In this document: positions 54,530 through 64,000 of the stretch, in pieces
How positions within the stretch are numbered: position 1 is the first letter of the stretch
Layout: every line of letters begins with the position of its first letter
The notes under the pieces: model-generated
Database searches by the model: none
What the model saw: only the letters and a program-made list of their open reading frames with translations
Told to the model about the DNA's origin: nothing
NCBI GenBank assembly: GCA_963575745.1
Contig: CAUYUJ010000337.1
Location: 155,737 to 219,736 of the forward strand
Length of the DNA: 64,000 bases
DNA from: Prorocentrum cordatum
Taxonomy: Eukaryota; Sar; Dinophyceae; Prorocentrales; Prorocentraceae
Reading direction: 5' to 3'
Program-made: the position numbers and the translations under genes

Positions 54530-55964
54530 TCCGGTGCCGGCAAAGCGCGGCCTTCCGCCATGCCTCGGGCAAACGGTGCCTGGCGCCGGTGGTCCTCCCA
54601 AAGGTATCCGTGGAAGGCGTCCGTGGACCACCTCCCAAACCTCTTGACCGCCTCCAGGTCGCGACAGGCGTGGTATAACGCCGTCGCGCCCCCGATGCGC
54701 AGGGAGTGGGATCCCATCTGGCCCGCGCCCACGCCACAGGCGGCGGCCGCGAGTTGGAGGAGCCCCTGCACCTCCTCCCGCATAATCGGGTGGCCGTCAG
54801 GCCTGCGGAACAGGGTAGCCCCGCCTCGGTTTCTTGTCCGAACCGGTCCGGCAGCTCCCTCTGGAGTTTGGCCAGTGCGTCCACGACGCACAAATCCACC
54901 CCCGAACGGAAGTGGTTGCGCACGCAGCCCGCGTTAAACTGGTCCGTCTTGGACGACGTGATCGTCAGCACTACCTCGTCGCAGTCGCCGAGCCACGCGC
55001 TGGGTGTGCCCCGACGCAGGCCCTGCACGTCCTGCCCACGCACCACCCGTCTCATGCTCCAGGAGCGGTCCTCCTGGACCAAGTACTCCGACGCGCGGAG
55101 CATGAAGAAGTACCTAGTCATGAGCGCCGCCCACAAGATGGTCGCCTCTCGGCGCGTGGCCGTCCCGTGGGCGAACAAATATTCGCGGAGCCAGCGCAAC
55201 GTGCGGGGGGTGGCTGGCAGCTTCCGCTTCGCCTTTCCGCCCAAGCGGCGGAGTCCCTCGATCGTGGTCCAGAGCCGGCGCCGATCGGAGGTCACATCCC
55301 CAAAACCCGCCAGGGTGTGGGCATGCCGAATGGCGAACAGGCGCTGGCGGATGGTCGCGGCCCGCCTCTTCATCACCTTGTACAGGTACACGACATGCCG
55401 GATGAGGTCATCCTCATCCGTAAGGCGGGCGCCCCGCGTCTCCCCCTGGAGGCACGGGCTCCGGCCTCGGAGCCTCCGCCAGAGTACCCAGTTACGCCGC
55501 CCGGCGCTGTAGTTGGCACGCGTCCCTTCGGCGAGCTTAGCCAGCATCGCCTCGGTGGCGGTCGCGTCCAGCTCGCGGGGGTCGGTAAGCTCACCCCGGA
55601 CCCCTTTCGGGGCGTCTCCGCCGGCGTAGCGCCAGGCCGCGGGCTTCGCCAACGCGGGGGCGGGAGCGCTGCGGGCGCGCCGGCGCGTCTTGCGCGGTGG
55701 GCGAGCCTCGCCTCCCGCGCCGCCCTTGGCGCTCGGCTCGGGCGTCCCCGCGTCCTCCGGGACGGCGAAGGTCACTGCCCCGACCCGCTCCCCGTCTGCC
55801 CCGTCCTCCCCTGCCGAAGTGGCCCGAGTGGTGGCAAGGGGGTCGAGCTGGTCCGCCAGCCGAGCAGCGTCGTCCGTCGCCTTTCCCGCCTCCAGCGCGA
55901 CCTCGAATGGCCCGCTTGGGCGGTCGGGGGCCTGAAGCCAGGCCCTCAGCCACAGCTTCACCAT
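54530..55964 (-). pseudogene. Tyrosine recombinase (Crypton/DIRS-like) with one frameshift
   Basis: The frame is open from 56039; the first ATG is 55964 (MVKLWLRAW). Counting codons from 56039, residues 172-290 form a core-binding (SAM-like) domain (TRANYSAGRRNWVLWRRLRG). FFMLRASEYL has the box I catalytic Arg (315), and TITSSKTDQF has the beta-hairpin Lys (364). At about 54845 the frame changes by one. In the next frame QMGSHSLRIGGAT gives H-x-x-R (54708) and RFGRWSTDAFHGYLWED gives box W and the nucleophilic Tyr (54606). All catalytic residues are present. Such enzymes cut and rejoin DNA through a 3'-phosphotyrosine. The single frameshift is either a mutation, a sequencing indel or a programmed event. 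No RT lies next to it. Confidence 0.8.
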
Positions 55965-56039
55965 CTCGTCGTTAGCGAGTCGGTCGTAGTCAGGCCCGAC
56001 GCCAGCGCGCGCCCCGGGTGCCTCGTCTGCGCTTGCCAC

Positions 56040-57450
56040 CTCTACGGCCTGCCTCAGCAGGCGCTCCGCTTGTGGAGGGGATGCGCACTTACTGCTGGGG
56101 GGTAACAGAAATGGTTTTGAAATGGTTTTCAGATGGTCGGGCCGAATGGTCCCAAAGTGGTTTCAAAGTGGTGTCCCAACTGGCCGCCGATAGGGCGACG
56201 CATGGTCGGCTCGAGGCGAACCCCGAAGAAAATGGTCGATGGAATGGTTGCTCTAGAGTGCTTCTCTGAATCAGCCGCAACGCATGCTGCGGTAGCGTTG
56301 TTTCGGGGAGGTGGCAGCACGCACGCATGCGCGGCAGTACTATATGTGCAAAAACTCAAAGACGCGCTGCTCGAGGGAGGGAGGGGGCGGCGGTTGGAGG
56401 AAGAGGTGGGAGGGAGGAGAGAAGGGCAAGGGAAAGGGCAGTTAGGTAAAGAGAGGCAGAGATGGGGAGAGGGGAGCGAGCGAGGAGAGGGGAAGTTGCA
56501 GGGGTCACAGGATGGACGCGAGGGTGCCTGAGGAGCGGGGTCAGGTAGCATGGCAAGTGGGGCATCACGCGGATGCGAACACGTGATCGGATGAGGGACA
56601 CCCCCCCCCGTCGACTCCCCGAGCAGACCTCGCATAGCCGAGATGACGAGCGCTCGGAGCCTCAATGTTCCGAGCAGTGGCTGGAGCAAGCACCAGCGCG
56701 CACCGAGGTCCACAGAGGCGCAGCACGACGGACGCTCGCAAGGTCGTTCAAAGTCTCCGAGCGCCAGTGCACCAGGGACCCCAAGCAGGCCGCCCACAGC
56801 TTGCACTTCCTACCCAACACTGAACTCCGAGACAGAAAGTCATTGGATGCGCGCCAGGTCCGAGGGGGATCCCATGGAATGATACACGTGCACTAACCCT
56901 CTCCCCATCCGTTCGCAGAGCCCCTCCTGATGCGCAGCCTCGCTGGCAAGGAGCGATGAAGCTCCGAGCGGCCAAAACGTGAAAACGTGCTGATGTAACT
57001 CCAGTGTTGCGCGGGAGCCCTGAACTGAGTCACCCTCCTCCCCCCTCCTCGTCATCCTCCCACTGGGTGTCAGAACTCTTGGCCACCCCGTCCCCTCCCC
57101 CCCCCCTTGCCGACCTCCCCCGTCTAACCCGCCCTATCCGCATCCTCCTTACCCCCTCCGACATGTTCCTTCTCCTCCTATCCGTCGCATGTCCCACTAT
57201 CTTCATGCCCACGACGCCCCTTCCCTCTTCATCCCCTGTTCAGTCGGCTCGCCGACGTCGGTGATGGCACTGTGGCGCTGCGAGCGGCGGCGCCAGGCAT
57301 GGCGGGAGCGCGCAAGCAATGGCGAGCGGAAGCGCACTGCGGGAGTGAGGAGATATGGGGGGGGGGGGGGGGGGGGGAGCACAAACGCATACATAAAGAA
57401 ACGTGCAATGCGCTCTGCCGCGGCAGCGCCATCGGAAAACAAAGGGCAGC
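56040..57450. other. Intergenic, no gene recognised
   Basis: GA-rich around 56370-56510, and a G20 run at 57359-57378. Open frames are short on both strands. Confidence 0.5.
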
Positions 57451-57453
57451 CAA

Positions 57454-59796
57454 TCAAGTCTGCGCCACCGCCGCAGCAGGAGCAGCGCCGCCGCCGCGCG
57501 TCCACGAGATGGCCTCTTCCACGTGGAAGGACACTGCAGCGTGGACGTCGCCCCACCAGCCCGCCTCCAGGAGAGCAGTCTTTTCAGTCTGGAGGATCCT
57601 CTTGAGCTTCATCGGGCGGCCGCTCACCTCCTTCAGCGCCATTAAGATGGTCGCTTCGCTCACGGTCACCGTGGTGCGTTTCACGATGTCCAAGTGGGTG
57701 CGGGAGAAGGCATCGTCGTACGCGTCGTAGATCTTGGAAGCGGTCTTCCAGTCGTTCCCACAGGCAGACAACACGGGAGCCAACTTCTTGGTGGATGTTG
57801 GAGCCGCGACCGCGCTGAGGATGGAGCCCGCACCGTGCTGCACCAACGTCTCCAATTCGCACTCGCCCTCGCCAAGCCCCAGGAACCACGGCTCGCCAGT
57901 GGAGCTGCCGAACTGGATTTTCAAGAGCGGGGCAGCTGCGTCTATGACCTTCTGTTTCCTCTTCGGCATGTCCACCACGCGCTGGTCAGAGAGAAGGTTG
58001 TCGAACTTGATCTGCCACTGCCCGAGGCGCTCCGACTTCGTCGGGGCGTCGTGAAGTGCCTGGGGAGGATTCACAATAACAAGGTCGAGCGAAATGCCCC
58101 AATCTGAAACGGTGAATGTTTCTGTGAACGAACAAAAATCCCAAGGCAAGAATACACCGATCCTGTAGTTGTTCGCCAGCATGCGCACGCATCGCGCGCA
58201 CATGCTGGCGAATGACAACATCTCGGGGGCAGGCGATAGCCGCGTGGCGACGTCAAAGGTCGCTGTTGCACGGGGTCGTCTCCACGGGTTCGGGGTCAGG
58301 GCTGATACCGAAGCGCGTGCGGGAGTGCGACATTGCGAGCCCAGTCTAAGCGATTGCGATGGCCGCGGTTGCGCGGCACGGCTGAGGAGGGGAAGTAGGG
58401 GCCGCCGTGGATCTCGGGATCGAGACTGAGCCCGCGTGCGCGGGAGGGGCCGTTGTCGAGGTAAGGGGCAACTCGAGCGTCCAGGACGCGGCCGCGAAAA
58501 CGCCGATGCTGAAGCTAGAACTCGCTCTGATGCCGAGACCAAGGCCAGGCAGCAACAACAACGCACATACGTTGTTTGGTGGGGGGAAACAACGCACATA
58601 CGCTGTGTTGGGGGGGGGCAACAACGCACGCGCGCTGTCTTGCAGGACATGCGATAGTCGCCTACCCCACCGCCCCCTGCACGAGAGCATCCAAGCTGAG
58701 ACGCGCGCCTCCAACCCCTTGCGCAGCCACCCCAATATCTACAGCAGCCCCGCCCCCTTCACCAGCGGATAATCCGCCCCTCTGCCCCCCCACTGTCACC
58801 CTCGTCCACGCCCGCCTCCGGTAACCCTCTAAATCCCCCGTCGCCCGCCCGCCCCCTCTGCGGCCCTATGTAGCCCATGATGGAAGGGATTTACATGCAT
58901 CTGGGGGCGGCGTGGGGCGCGAATCGGCAGGGCGGGAAGGGCACGGGCCAAAGCATGCAGAGCGGAAACACGGGGGGGCAAAGTAAAACAATCTCGCGCA
59001 GAAGCGAAGTGCAGGAGAAGGGAGGCCAGGATATGCACGGGATGGGAGAGCCATGCCACGTTCTCCAGCGGGCCCTGGGGCGCTCCTCGAGGGCGGCGGA
59101 GATGGCGAAGCCATGGGGGAGTAACCCGGCCTCGTGGAAGCTCTTCAAGGAAATCTTCGCCGAGCCCGTCGCGGAGAGGTGCCTGTCCTCGGTGACGCGC
59201 GTGGCCGCGTCGGGGTCCAAGGCGAAGAACGCCTGGATGCTGGACAGCAGGTCGGCGCCCTGGATGAAGACCTCCAGGTAGGGCTCGGCGGTGTCCGACG
59301 CTCGAGGGCAGTGGTCGCGCAGCAGCGTTGCCAAGGATACTATATCACCAATGCGCGCGAACTCCTTCTCCGAACCGTCGTAGGCGTGAGGGGTGCTACC
59401 AGCCAACAAGCCGTCCAAGATCTTCATCGTCTTCCCCGCGGCCGCACGGGCGCTTGCGACCTCCGCGTCGGTCGCAGTCACGCCAACCATGTTCCTTGCA
59501 AGCACCAGCAACTGCGTGATGGACGGGTCCAGTGTCAGATCCTCCCAGCCAGTGCGAGTACCTGCCCAATTGTCGAGCTTGTCAATGAAACCTGACATTT
59601 TCTGCGAAGCCGAACTCTTGTCCAGCTCGACCTGCGTCTTGCCCAATATGGCTTGGCACGAGCAGTCGGCGTCGCCGTGCAACACCTCGAAGGCCAGGAG
59701 GAACCCTTGCACGGCGTCCTGATACTTGCTGTCCCAGCCCTCCTGTCCGACGAGCTTCTGCACGGAGCCCTCGGGTGTCAAACGAAACAGAACGTT
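57454..59796 (-). CDS. Spliced gene of unknown function
   Basis: Exon block 1 is about 59796-59060 (NVLFRLTPEGSVQKLVGQEG, NMVGVTATDAEVASARAAAG, KISLKSFHEAGLLPHG). Exon block 2 is about 58160-57454 (SDWGISLDLVIVNPP, VVDMPKRKQKVIDAAAPLLK, VKRTTVTVSEATILMALKEV), ending in a TGA at 57456-57454. Each block is a single clean frame with ordinary amino-acid composition, unlike the neighbouring repeats. The 900-base interval between them has no coding pattern and is read as an intron. Treating the blocks as one gene is inference. No domain recognised; the helical, Ala-rich text of block 1 suggests an alpha-helical protein. The 5' end lies in or beyond the GA-tract and gap at 60.0-60.5 kb. Confidence 0.5.
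58176..58214. repeat. Inverted repeat
   Basis: GTTCGCCAGCATG and CATGCTGGCGAATGAC are inverted around 17 bases, near the 5' end of exon block 2 of the unknown gene. Confidence 0.7.
58555..58642. repeat. Three-unit tandem repeat in intron
   Basis: AACAACGCACATACG(T/C)TGT followed by a G-run, about 33-bp units, in the presumed intron. Confidence 0.8.
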
Positions 59797-60026
59797 AGCT
59801 ATATGGCAGAGGGACAGGGATGGCCCACGAGCAGGGTGGGGCGACAATCCGAAGTGGCGCACATAGGGCCCCGAACAAGCCAACCATCCCCGGGCAGCCC
59901 CCAAGGGCCCCAAGTTTCAAACCACGCGTCGGGCAATATAACGAAGGGCGAGGGCCACGGCGGCGAGGGGGGCTCGGCCCCCCGCATCTCCCGACGGAGT
60001 GCAGGCGGAAACCGCAATGCACCCAG

Positions 60027-60029
<3 letters not shown>

Positions 60030-60082
<53 letters not shown>

Positions 60083-60240
60083 GGAGAAAGAGAAAGAGAA
60101 AGAAAAAGAGAAAAAGAGAGAGAGAGAGAGAGAGGGATGCATGCACAGAGAGAGGTCCAGAGTGGAGACAGGGAGAGAGACAGAGAGAGAGAGAGAGAGA
60201 CACACAGAGAGGGAGAGAGAAGGAGAGGGCAAGAGAGGAT
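60030..60240. repeat. (GA)n tract
   Basis: GA dinucleotides with AGAAA and ATGCATGCAC interruptions, upstream of the unknown gene. Confidence 0.95.
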
Positions 60241-60393
60241 GGGGGGAATCGGGAGATAACATCCGAGGAGGAGCGCGGGGGGGAGGGCAGAGATGGGGGT
60301 GAGAGATGCGAGGGCGGAGGGAGGGGGGGGGGGCTGGAACGGGGGGGGGGATCGGGCGGGGTGGGGGTGGTGTGTGTGTGTGTGTGTGTGTGT

Positions 60394-60493
60394 NNNNNNN
60401 NNNNNNNNNNNNNNNNNNNNNNNNNNNNNNNNNNNNNNNNNNNNNNNNNNNNNNNNNNNNNNNNNNNNNNNNNNNNNNNNNNNNNNNNNNNNN
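60394..60493. other. Assembly gap (100 N)
   Basis: Exactly 100 Ns, the usual placeholder for a gap of unknown size. It is bounded by (GT)n at 60371-60393 and by the 73-bp minisatellite, so the missing sequence is probably repeat. Confidence 0.98.
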
Positions 60494-60765
60494 ATGTGGC
60501 CCGGGAATGGATTTCTGGGAACTCGAAGACCACGAAGTGGCCTACAGTTGGCTCCGGGCATTCAAAATGTGGCCCGGGAATGGAGTTCTGGGGACTCGAA
60601 GAGCACGAAGTGGCCTACAGTTGGCTCCGGGCATTCAAAATGTGGCCCGGGAATGGAGTTCTGGGAAGTCGAAGAGCACGAAGTGGCCTACAGTTGGCTC
60701 CGGGCATTCAGAATGTGGCCCGGGAATGGAGTTCTGGGAAGTCGAAGAGCACGAAGTGTGTGACT
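60494..60765. repeat. 73-bp minisatellite
   Basis: ATGTGGCCCGGGAATGGA begins units at 60494, 60567, 60640 and 60713, an exact 73-bp period; the array runs into the gap. The following 60766-61055 shows no gene. Confidence 0.95.
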
Positions 60766-61059
60766 GTTTGCTTAAAACGACTTCTGCGGCACCCTGTCCG
60801 GCACCCGCCCAGACCTCCCTGTGGAGTCATCTGCTGCTTTCTTTTGACACCACTAGAAACCTATCAGAACAAGCTGTTAAGTAAAAATACAATAGTGCAG
60901 AAATTCTCAAGCGTGCCCCTTGGCCGTTTCCCTTGGCCAGGGCGTGTCAAACCCACCAAAAAGTGAATGGAACGAGGGCGATGACGGGAATTCTTGACGC
61001 TTCGCGTATCCCCATCCCCATTGGCGACCCGTTGCCCCCTCTTTCTAAAGTTTCTGCGG

Positions 61060-61190
61060 GTGCACTCTGCGCGGTGTCGCGCCAATTATCTGTCGCTGTG
61101 CCCCAGCCTCGTCTCTTTCAAATTTGTTTGCAGGTGCACTCTGCGCGGCCTCGCGCCAATTTTCTGTCGCTGTGCCCCAGCCTCGGTCAT
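61060..61190. repeat. 74-bp direct duplication
   Basis: GTGCACTCTGCGCGG...CTGTCGCTGTGCCCCAGCCTCG (each quoted part under 20-22 bases of the unit) at 61060 and 61134. 61191-61456 is without a gene. Confidence 0.85.
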
Positions 61191-61456
61191 GCCGCCCTCT
61201 GGACTTCTCCTTGCGGGCCGCGAATCAAAAAAGTACCCCCATTTGCCCATCCAGAAACCGCCCTCCCCTCTTGTCGTAGGGAGTTGGAGGAAAAGGAACA
61301 GGAAGAGGGCGCGACACGTGAAAACTATATGCGACGGGACCTACTGCGATTGCCTTGCCCACCCCAGCCGCTTGCCCGAATCAAACGACTCAAGGACCCC
61401 AAGGCCCAACGCATTCCGCCGACCCCCTGGGCGTTCAACGATGCACGGAGAACGCA

Positions 61457-63796
61457 TTAGCCCTTCACCCACGCCTCCAAAGAGCCCCTGAGGGCCTTCC
61501 GCGTTTTCGATTGGGAGTCGGCTTGCATCGCCGCAGTGACGCCCTGCCCGATGACGCCCACCTCGTTGGCCTTCACGGCGTCGCCAGCCGACTTCGGGAA
61601 GATCGTCGCGACGAGGATCTCAGCGCGCCAGGTCTCGTCCACATCGTCGTTAGAGGGCGCAGCCGTCACAAATGGCATGAAGCCAAATGGGATGAACGCG
61701 CGCTCGTTCGTCTTCACCGTCACCGTAATGGATTTCTTCCAGAGCACGGCGTCGTAGCCAGGGCCTGTCTCGCCCGGCGCTTTCAGGGAATGCGGCGCCG
61801 CGCTGATTGCTGTCGAGCCAGCCTCAATCATCACGCCGATCGGGATCATCTTGATCACCACCTGGCCGCCTGCGACGCACGCGAACGATGGCGCGCCATA
61901 GAAGGGCCAAGAGTCCGCATCCCACGTCCAAATAAATGGCTTGACCACACACAGCCACGGCTTGTCGGAGCGGTTGATTGCGCCCTCCACCATGCCGCCT
62001 AGCGGCGTGGCCCAGTCGGCGTCGATGGCGCTGTCCACCGCGAAGTGCACCATGCGCGCATTGGACTTCATCTTGGCATAAGCGTTGGCGAACTTGCGGC
62101 CCAGCTTGTCCTTGTTGACAGCGGCGAACTCACGAACCTTCGCAGCCCGCTCCATATCGCCACCCGCGGGGACAATGAATGGAAAAACGCACTGGGTCTT
62201 GGCATCGCCGAACAGCATGGACTCGTCACCCTCAGGAGAAGGAGTGGGCAACGCGGGCGAGAAGGGAGAGGGGCAGGAGGATGAGGAAAGCGAGTGCAAG
62301 GAGGGGGGGGGGGGGGGGGGAGGAAGAGGGGCGGGAGGGGGGGGGGGGTGCGAGGGGAGAAGGAGGGGGGAAGAGGACGAGGAGGATTGTTTAACACCAA
62401 CATCAACTGAAAGAACGCCCACCCCAGTGTGAGAGAGCAGGCAGCCTGGCCAGGGGGGCCAGACGGCATCCCCGCGGCTCCGCGCGCGCGCCCCGCGCGC
62501 GCCCCAGGGCCTTCTTTTCCTGCGTTCGGGGCCCGTGGGACGCGCGGCGCGCGCGGCGCCGCGGGGGCGTTCATTCCGCCCCCCGAACGCAGGAAATAAG
62601 GCTCTGGGGCGCGCGCGGGGCGCGCGCGCGGCGCCGCAGGGGATGCCCATCCCGCCCCCGATGCAGGAGGAGTGAAATAATGCCCACCCCAATCTGAGAG
62701 AGCAGGCAGCCTGCCAGGGAGGCCAGTGAAGGAGAAGCGAACGCCCAAAGGTGAAGGGGGGATGAGGTTGGGGGAGGAGGAGGAGGAGAAGGAGGGGGGG
62801 GGATGAGGAGGGGGAGGGGGGGGGGGAGGGGGAAGAGGAGGAGGGGAGGGGGGGGGGAAGGAGGGGGGGGGGGGAAGAGAAGGAGGGGGGGGAGGAGGAG
62901 GAGGGCTGTCCACGGGCGCGTCGCACAGGTAAGTGGATAACGCCGTCGCCAAGCCGTCATCCACCTCGTTATTCACGAAGGGCGCCTTGATCTTCTCGAT
63001 GCCGTCTCGCCGAGTTCTCGCGAGCTTCCCGCGTGCGTCCGCTGCTTTAGTGTTCGCCACCTTCACGCCAGCAATGGTCTCAGACAAGGAATCATGCTTG
63101 CTCTTGGCGTCGGCAATCGCCGCGAGGACGGCCTCTTTCTTGGCATTGCAGTCGTGGGCCTGCCTCCGTCCGTTGACGCCCTCGATCTGCGACTCCAGCG
63201 CGCGGAAACTCTGAATCATGTCACCCTTGTGCTTGGCGTACTCGAGGTCCGTGCTGCTGTCGTACTCTTTAATCCTCCCCCACATCTGGTCGACCTTCTT
63301 GAACTGGACCGCCTTGTAGTAGGTGAGCGTGTCCTTCGCGTTCCTCCTCAGCTGCTTCGCGAAGTAGCTCTTCGCGTCGTTGAAGGCGGCCGGGGCCACC
63401 TTCGACTTGAACTCCTGCCGCGCCTCTGGCACCTCCTCCTCCTCCTCCGGTTCATCCTCGCCCTTGCCGCCTGGCAAATGGGAGTCATCATCGTCGTCAT
63501 CATGCGGCGGGGCCCCTGCTGCCTTCGACTTGCCGTCGACCCCCCTCAGCTCAGTCCTGGGCGCCTTCCCCGTCCTCGGCGTCGGCGCGCCGAGCGTCGT
63601 AGACGGTGCTCGGCGCTTCGCTGAAGTCCCCGCCGGGCTCGCCTGGCCGCTCGAGTTGCGGGCTGAGCGAGGCGAGCTGCCTCGCGCACTCCTGACCCTG
63701 AGCGTGCCTCCAGAACGGTGCCCAAGAATCTCGGGCGCGGCGGGGGGCCGCGACTCCCCCGACTCATCGCTGGGGCTGTCATCGCGGGCAGCTGCG
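61457..63796 (-). CDS. Spliced gene of unknown function, acidic and helical N-terminus
   Basis: Exon block 1 is about 63796-62905. It has an acidic Ser/Pro/Arg-rich start (DDSPSDESGES, HDDDDDDSHLP, EDEPEEEEEV) and then a long helical stretch likely to form a coiled coil (AFNDAKSYFAKQL, QMWGRIKEYDSS, NAKKEAVLAAIADAKSKHDS), ending near ATALSTYLCDAPV. Exon block 2 is about 62233-61457: GDAKTQCVFPFIVPAGGDME, KPWLCVVKPFIWTWD, VVIKMIPIGVMIEAG, KSITVTVKTNERAFIPFGF, ending VKG and TAA at 61459-61457. Both frames are clean. The intron of about 670 bases is G/A-rich and holds a foldback element. No family recognised. It lies 1.7 kb upstream of the other unknown gene on the same strand. Confidence 0.55.
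62465..62647. mobile_element. Foldback/MITE-like element in intron
   Basis: 67-bp inverted arms at 62465-62531 and 62581-62647 (GGCATCCCCGCGGCTCCGCG and complement) pair with only a handful of mismatches around a 49-base loop. Direct copies of GCCCACCCCA(G/A)T followed by GAGAGAGCAGGCAGCCTG flank it at 62417-62460 and 62682-62725. Confidence 0.75.
62755..62905. repeat. G/GGA-rich tract
   Basis: GGAGGAGG and G(6-11) runs; a similar tract lies at 62299-62390. Both are C/CCT-rich on the coding strand, next to the exon ends, and read as intron. Confidence 0.9.
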
Positions 63797-64000
63797 CCCT
63801 GCAGGGGCGGATAGAACGCGAGGAGGCGACGAGGCAGCGAAGGAGATATGAAAGTGGTAAGCGAGAAGAGGGCAATATCAAGGATTGGAAACTTTGGGAG
63901 ATGGGGTTAGATTGGCACTGGGGCCCGCTCCACGGGAATGTACCTATCCAGCCAGGTGGGAAGGGCAAAACCCGTATGATGGGGATATACATACCAAGCC
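63797..64000. other. Upstream flank, nothing recognised
   Basis: Possible intron or 5' end of the gene at 61457-63796. A CCCTGCAG immediately before the first clear codons could be a splice acceptor. Confidence 0.4.

Noticed and set aside
62925-62936. Perfect splice-donor consensus CAGGTAAGT on the plus strand
   Set aside because: It falls inside a clean minus-strand exon and no plus-strand gene is seen; taken as chance.

Overview
The window looks like nuclear DNA of a dinoflagellate, though the genus cannot be fixed from sequence alone. Four things point there. It is GC-rich and full of long GA/CT, GGA/CCT and GT tracts. Copies of the dinoflagellate spliced leader, intact or decayed, sit on the minus strand. 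Coding segments are broken into short open pieces, some separated by low-complexity introns. Nearly everything recognisable is retroelement or transposon sequence. There is one 100-base gap of Ns (60394-60493).

Every recognisable coding segment lies on the minus strand, which fits the unidirectional gene arrays known in dinoflagellates. From left to right (that is, 3' to 5' of the coding strand) the layout is as follows. 0-6.4 kb: a gag-like ORF with a CCHC knuckle, split by a 3.67 kb DNA transposon with 17-bp perfect terminal inverted repeats that carries a multi-exon gene of unassigned type. 6.4-9.8 kb: MITE-like palindromes and dispersed repeats. 9.8-13.1 kb: a degraded gag-like reading frame with a Cys-rich/membrane start and a possible spliced-leader relic. 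15.0-17.5 kb: the 3' half of a non-LTR retrotransposon (RNase H plus zinc fingers). 18.4-21.5 kb: satellites. 21.7-32.2 kb: a degenerate Ty1/copia-order element (gag, protease, dUTPase, integrase, start of RT). 33.7-35.5 kb: a non-LTR fragment. 36.7-41.9 kb: a DIRS-type element (gag-like, RT-RNase H, tyrosine recombinase). 42-44 kb: minisatellites and the second copy of an 800-bp repeat. 44.9-47.4 kb: a frame-broken gene with a membrane anchor. 47.6-51.2 kb: another non-LTR RNase H region with an 879-bp in-frame tandem duplication and a spliced-leader relic upstream. 51.9-56.0 kb: a long RNA-binding ORF preceded by a tyrosine recombinase interrupted by one frameshift. 57.4-63.8 kb: two spliced genes of unknown function.

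The best candidates for something undescribed are three: (1) the TIR transposon and its gene; (2) the dUTPase, with all five family motifs, embedded between protease and integrase of a copia-order element; (3) the tyrosine recombinase directly upstream of an RRM/zinc-finger ORF. Many frames are broken. Real decay and base-calling indels in homopolymers cannot be told apart here, so most elements are called degenerate or pseudogenes. Exon limits are approximate because dinoflagellate splice donors are not reliably GT.
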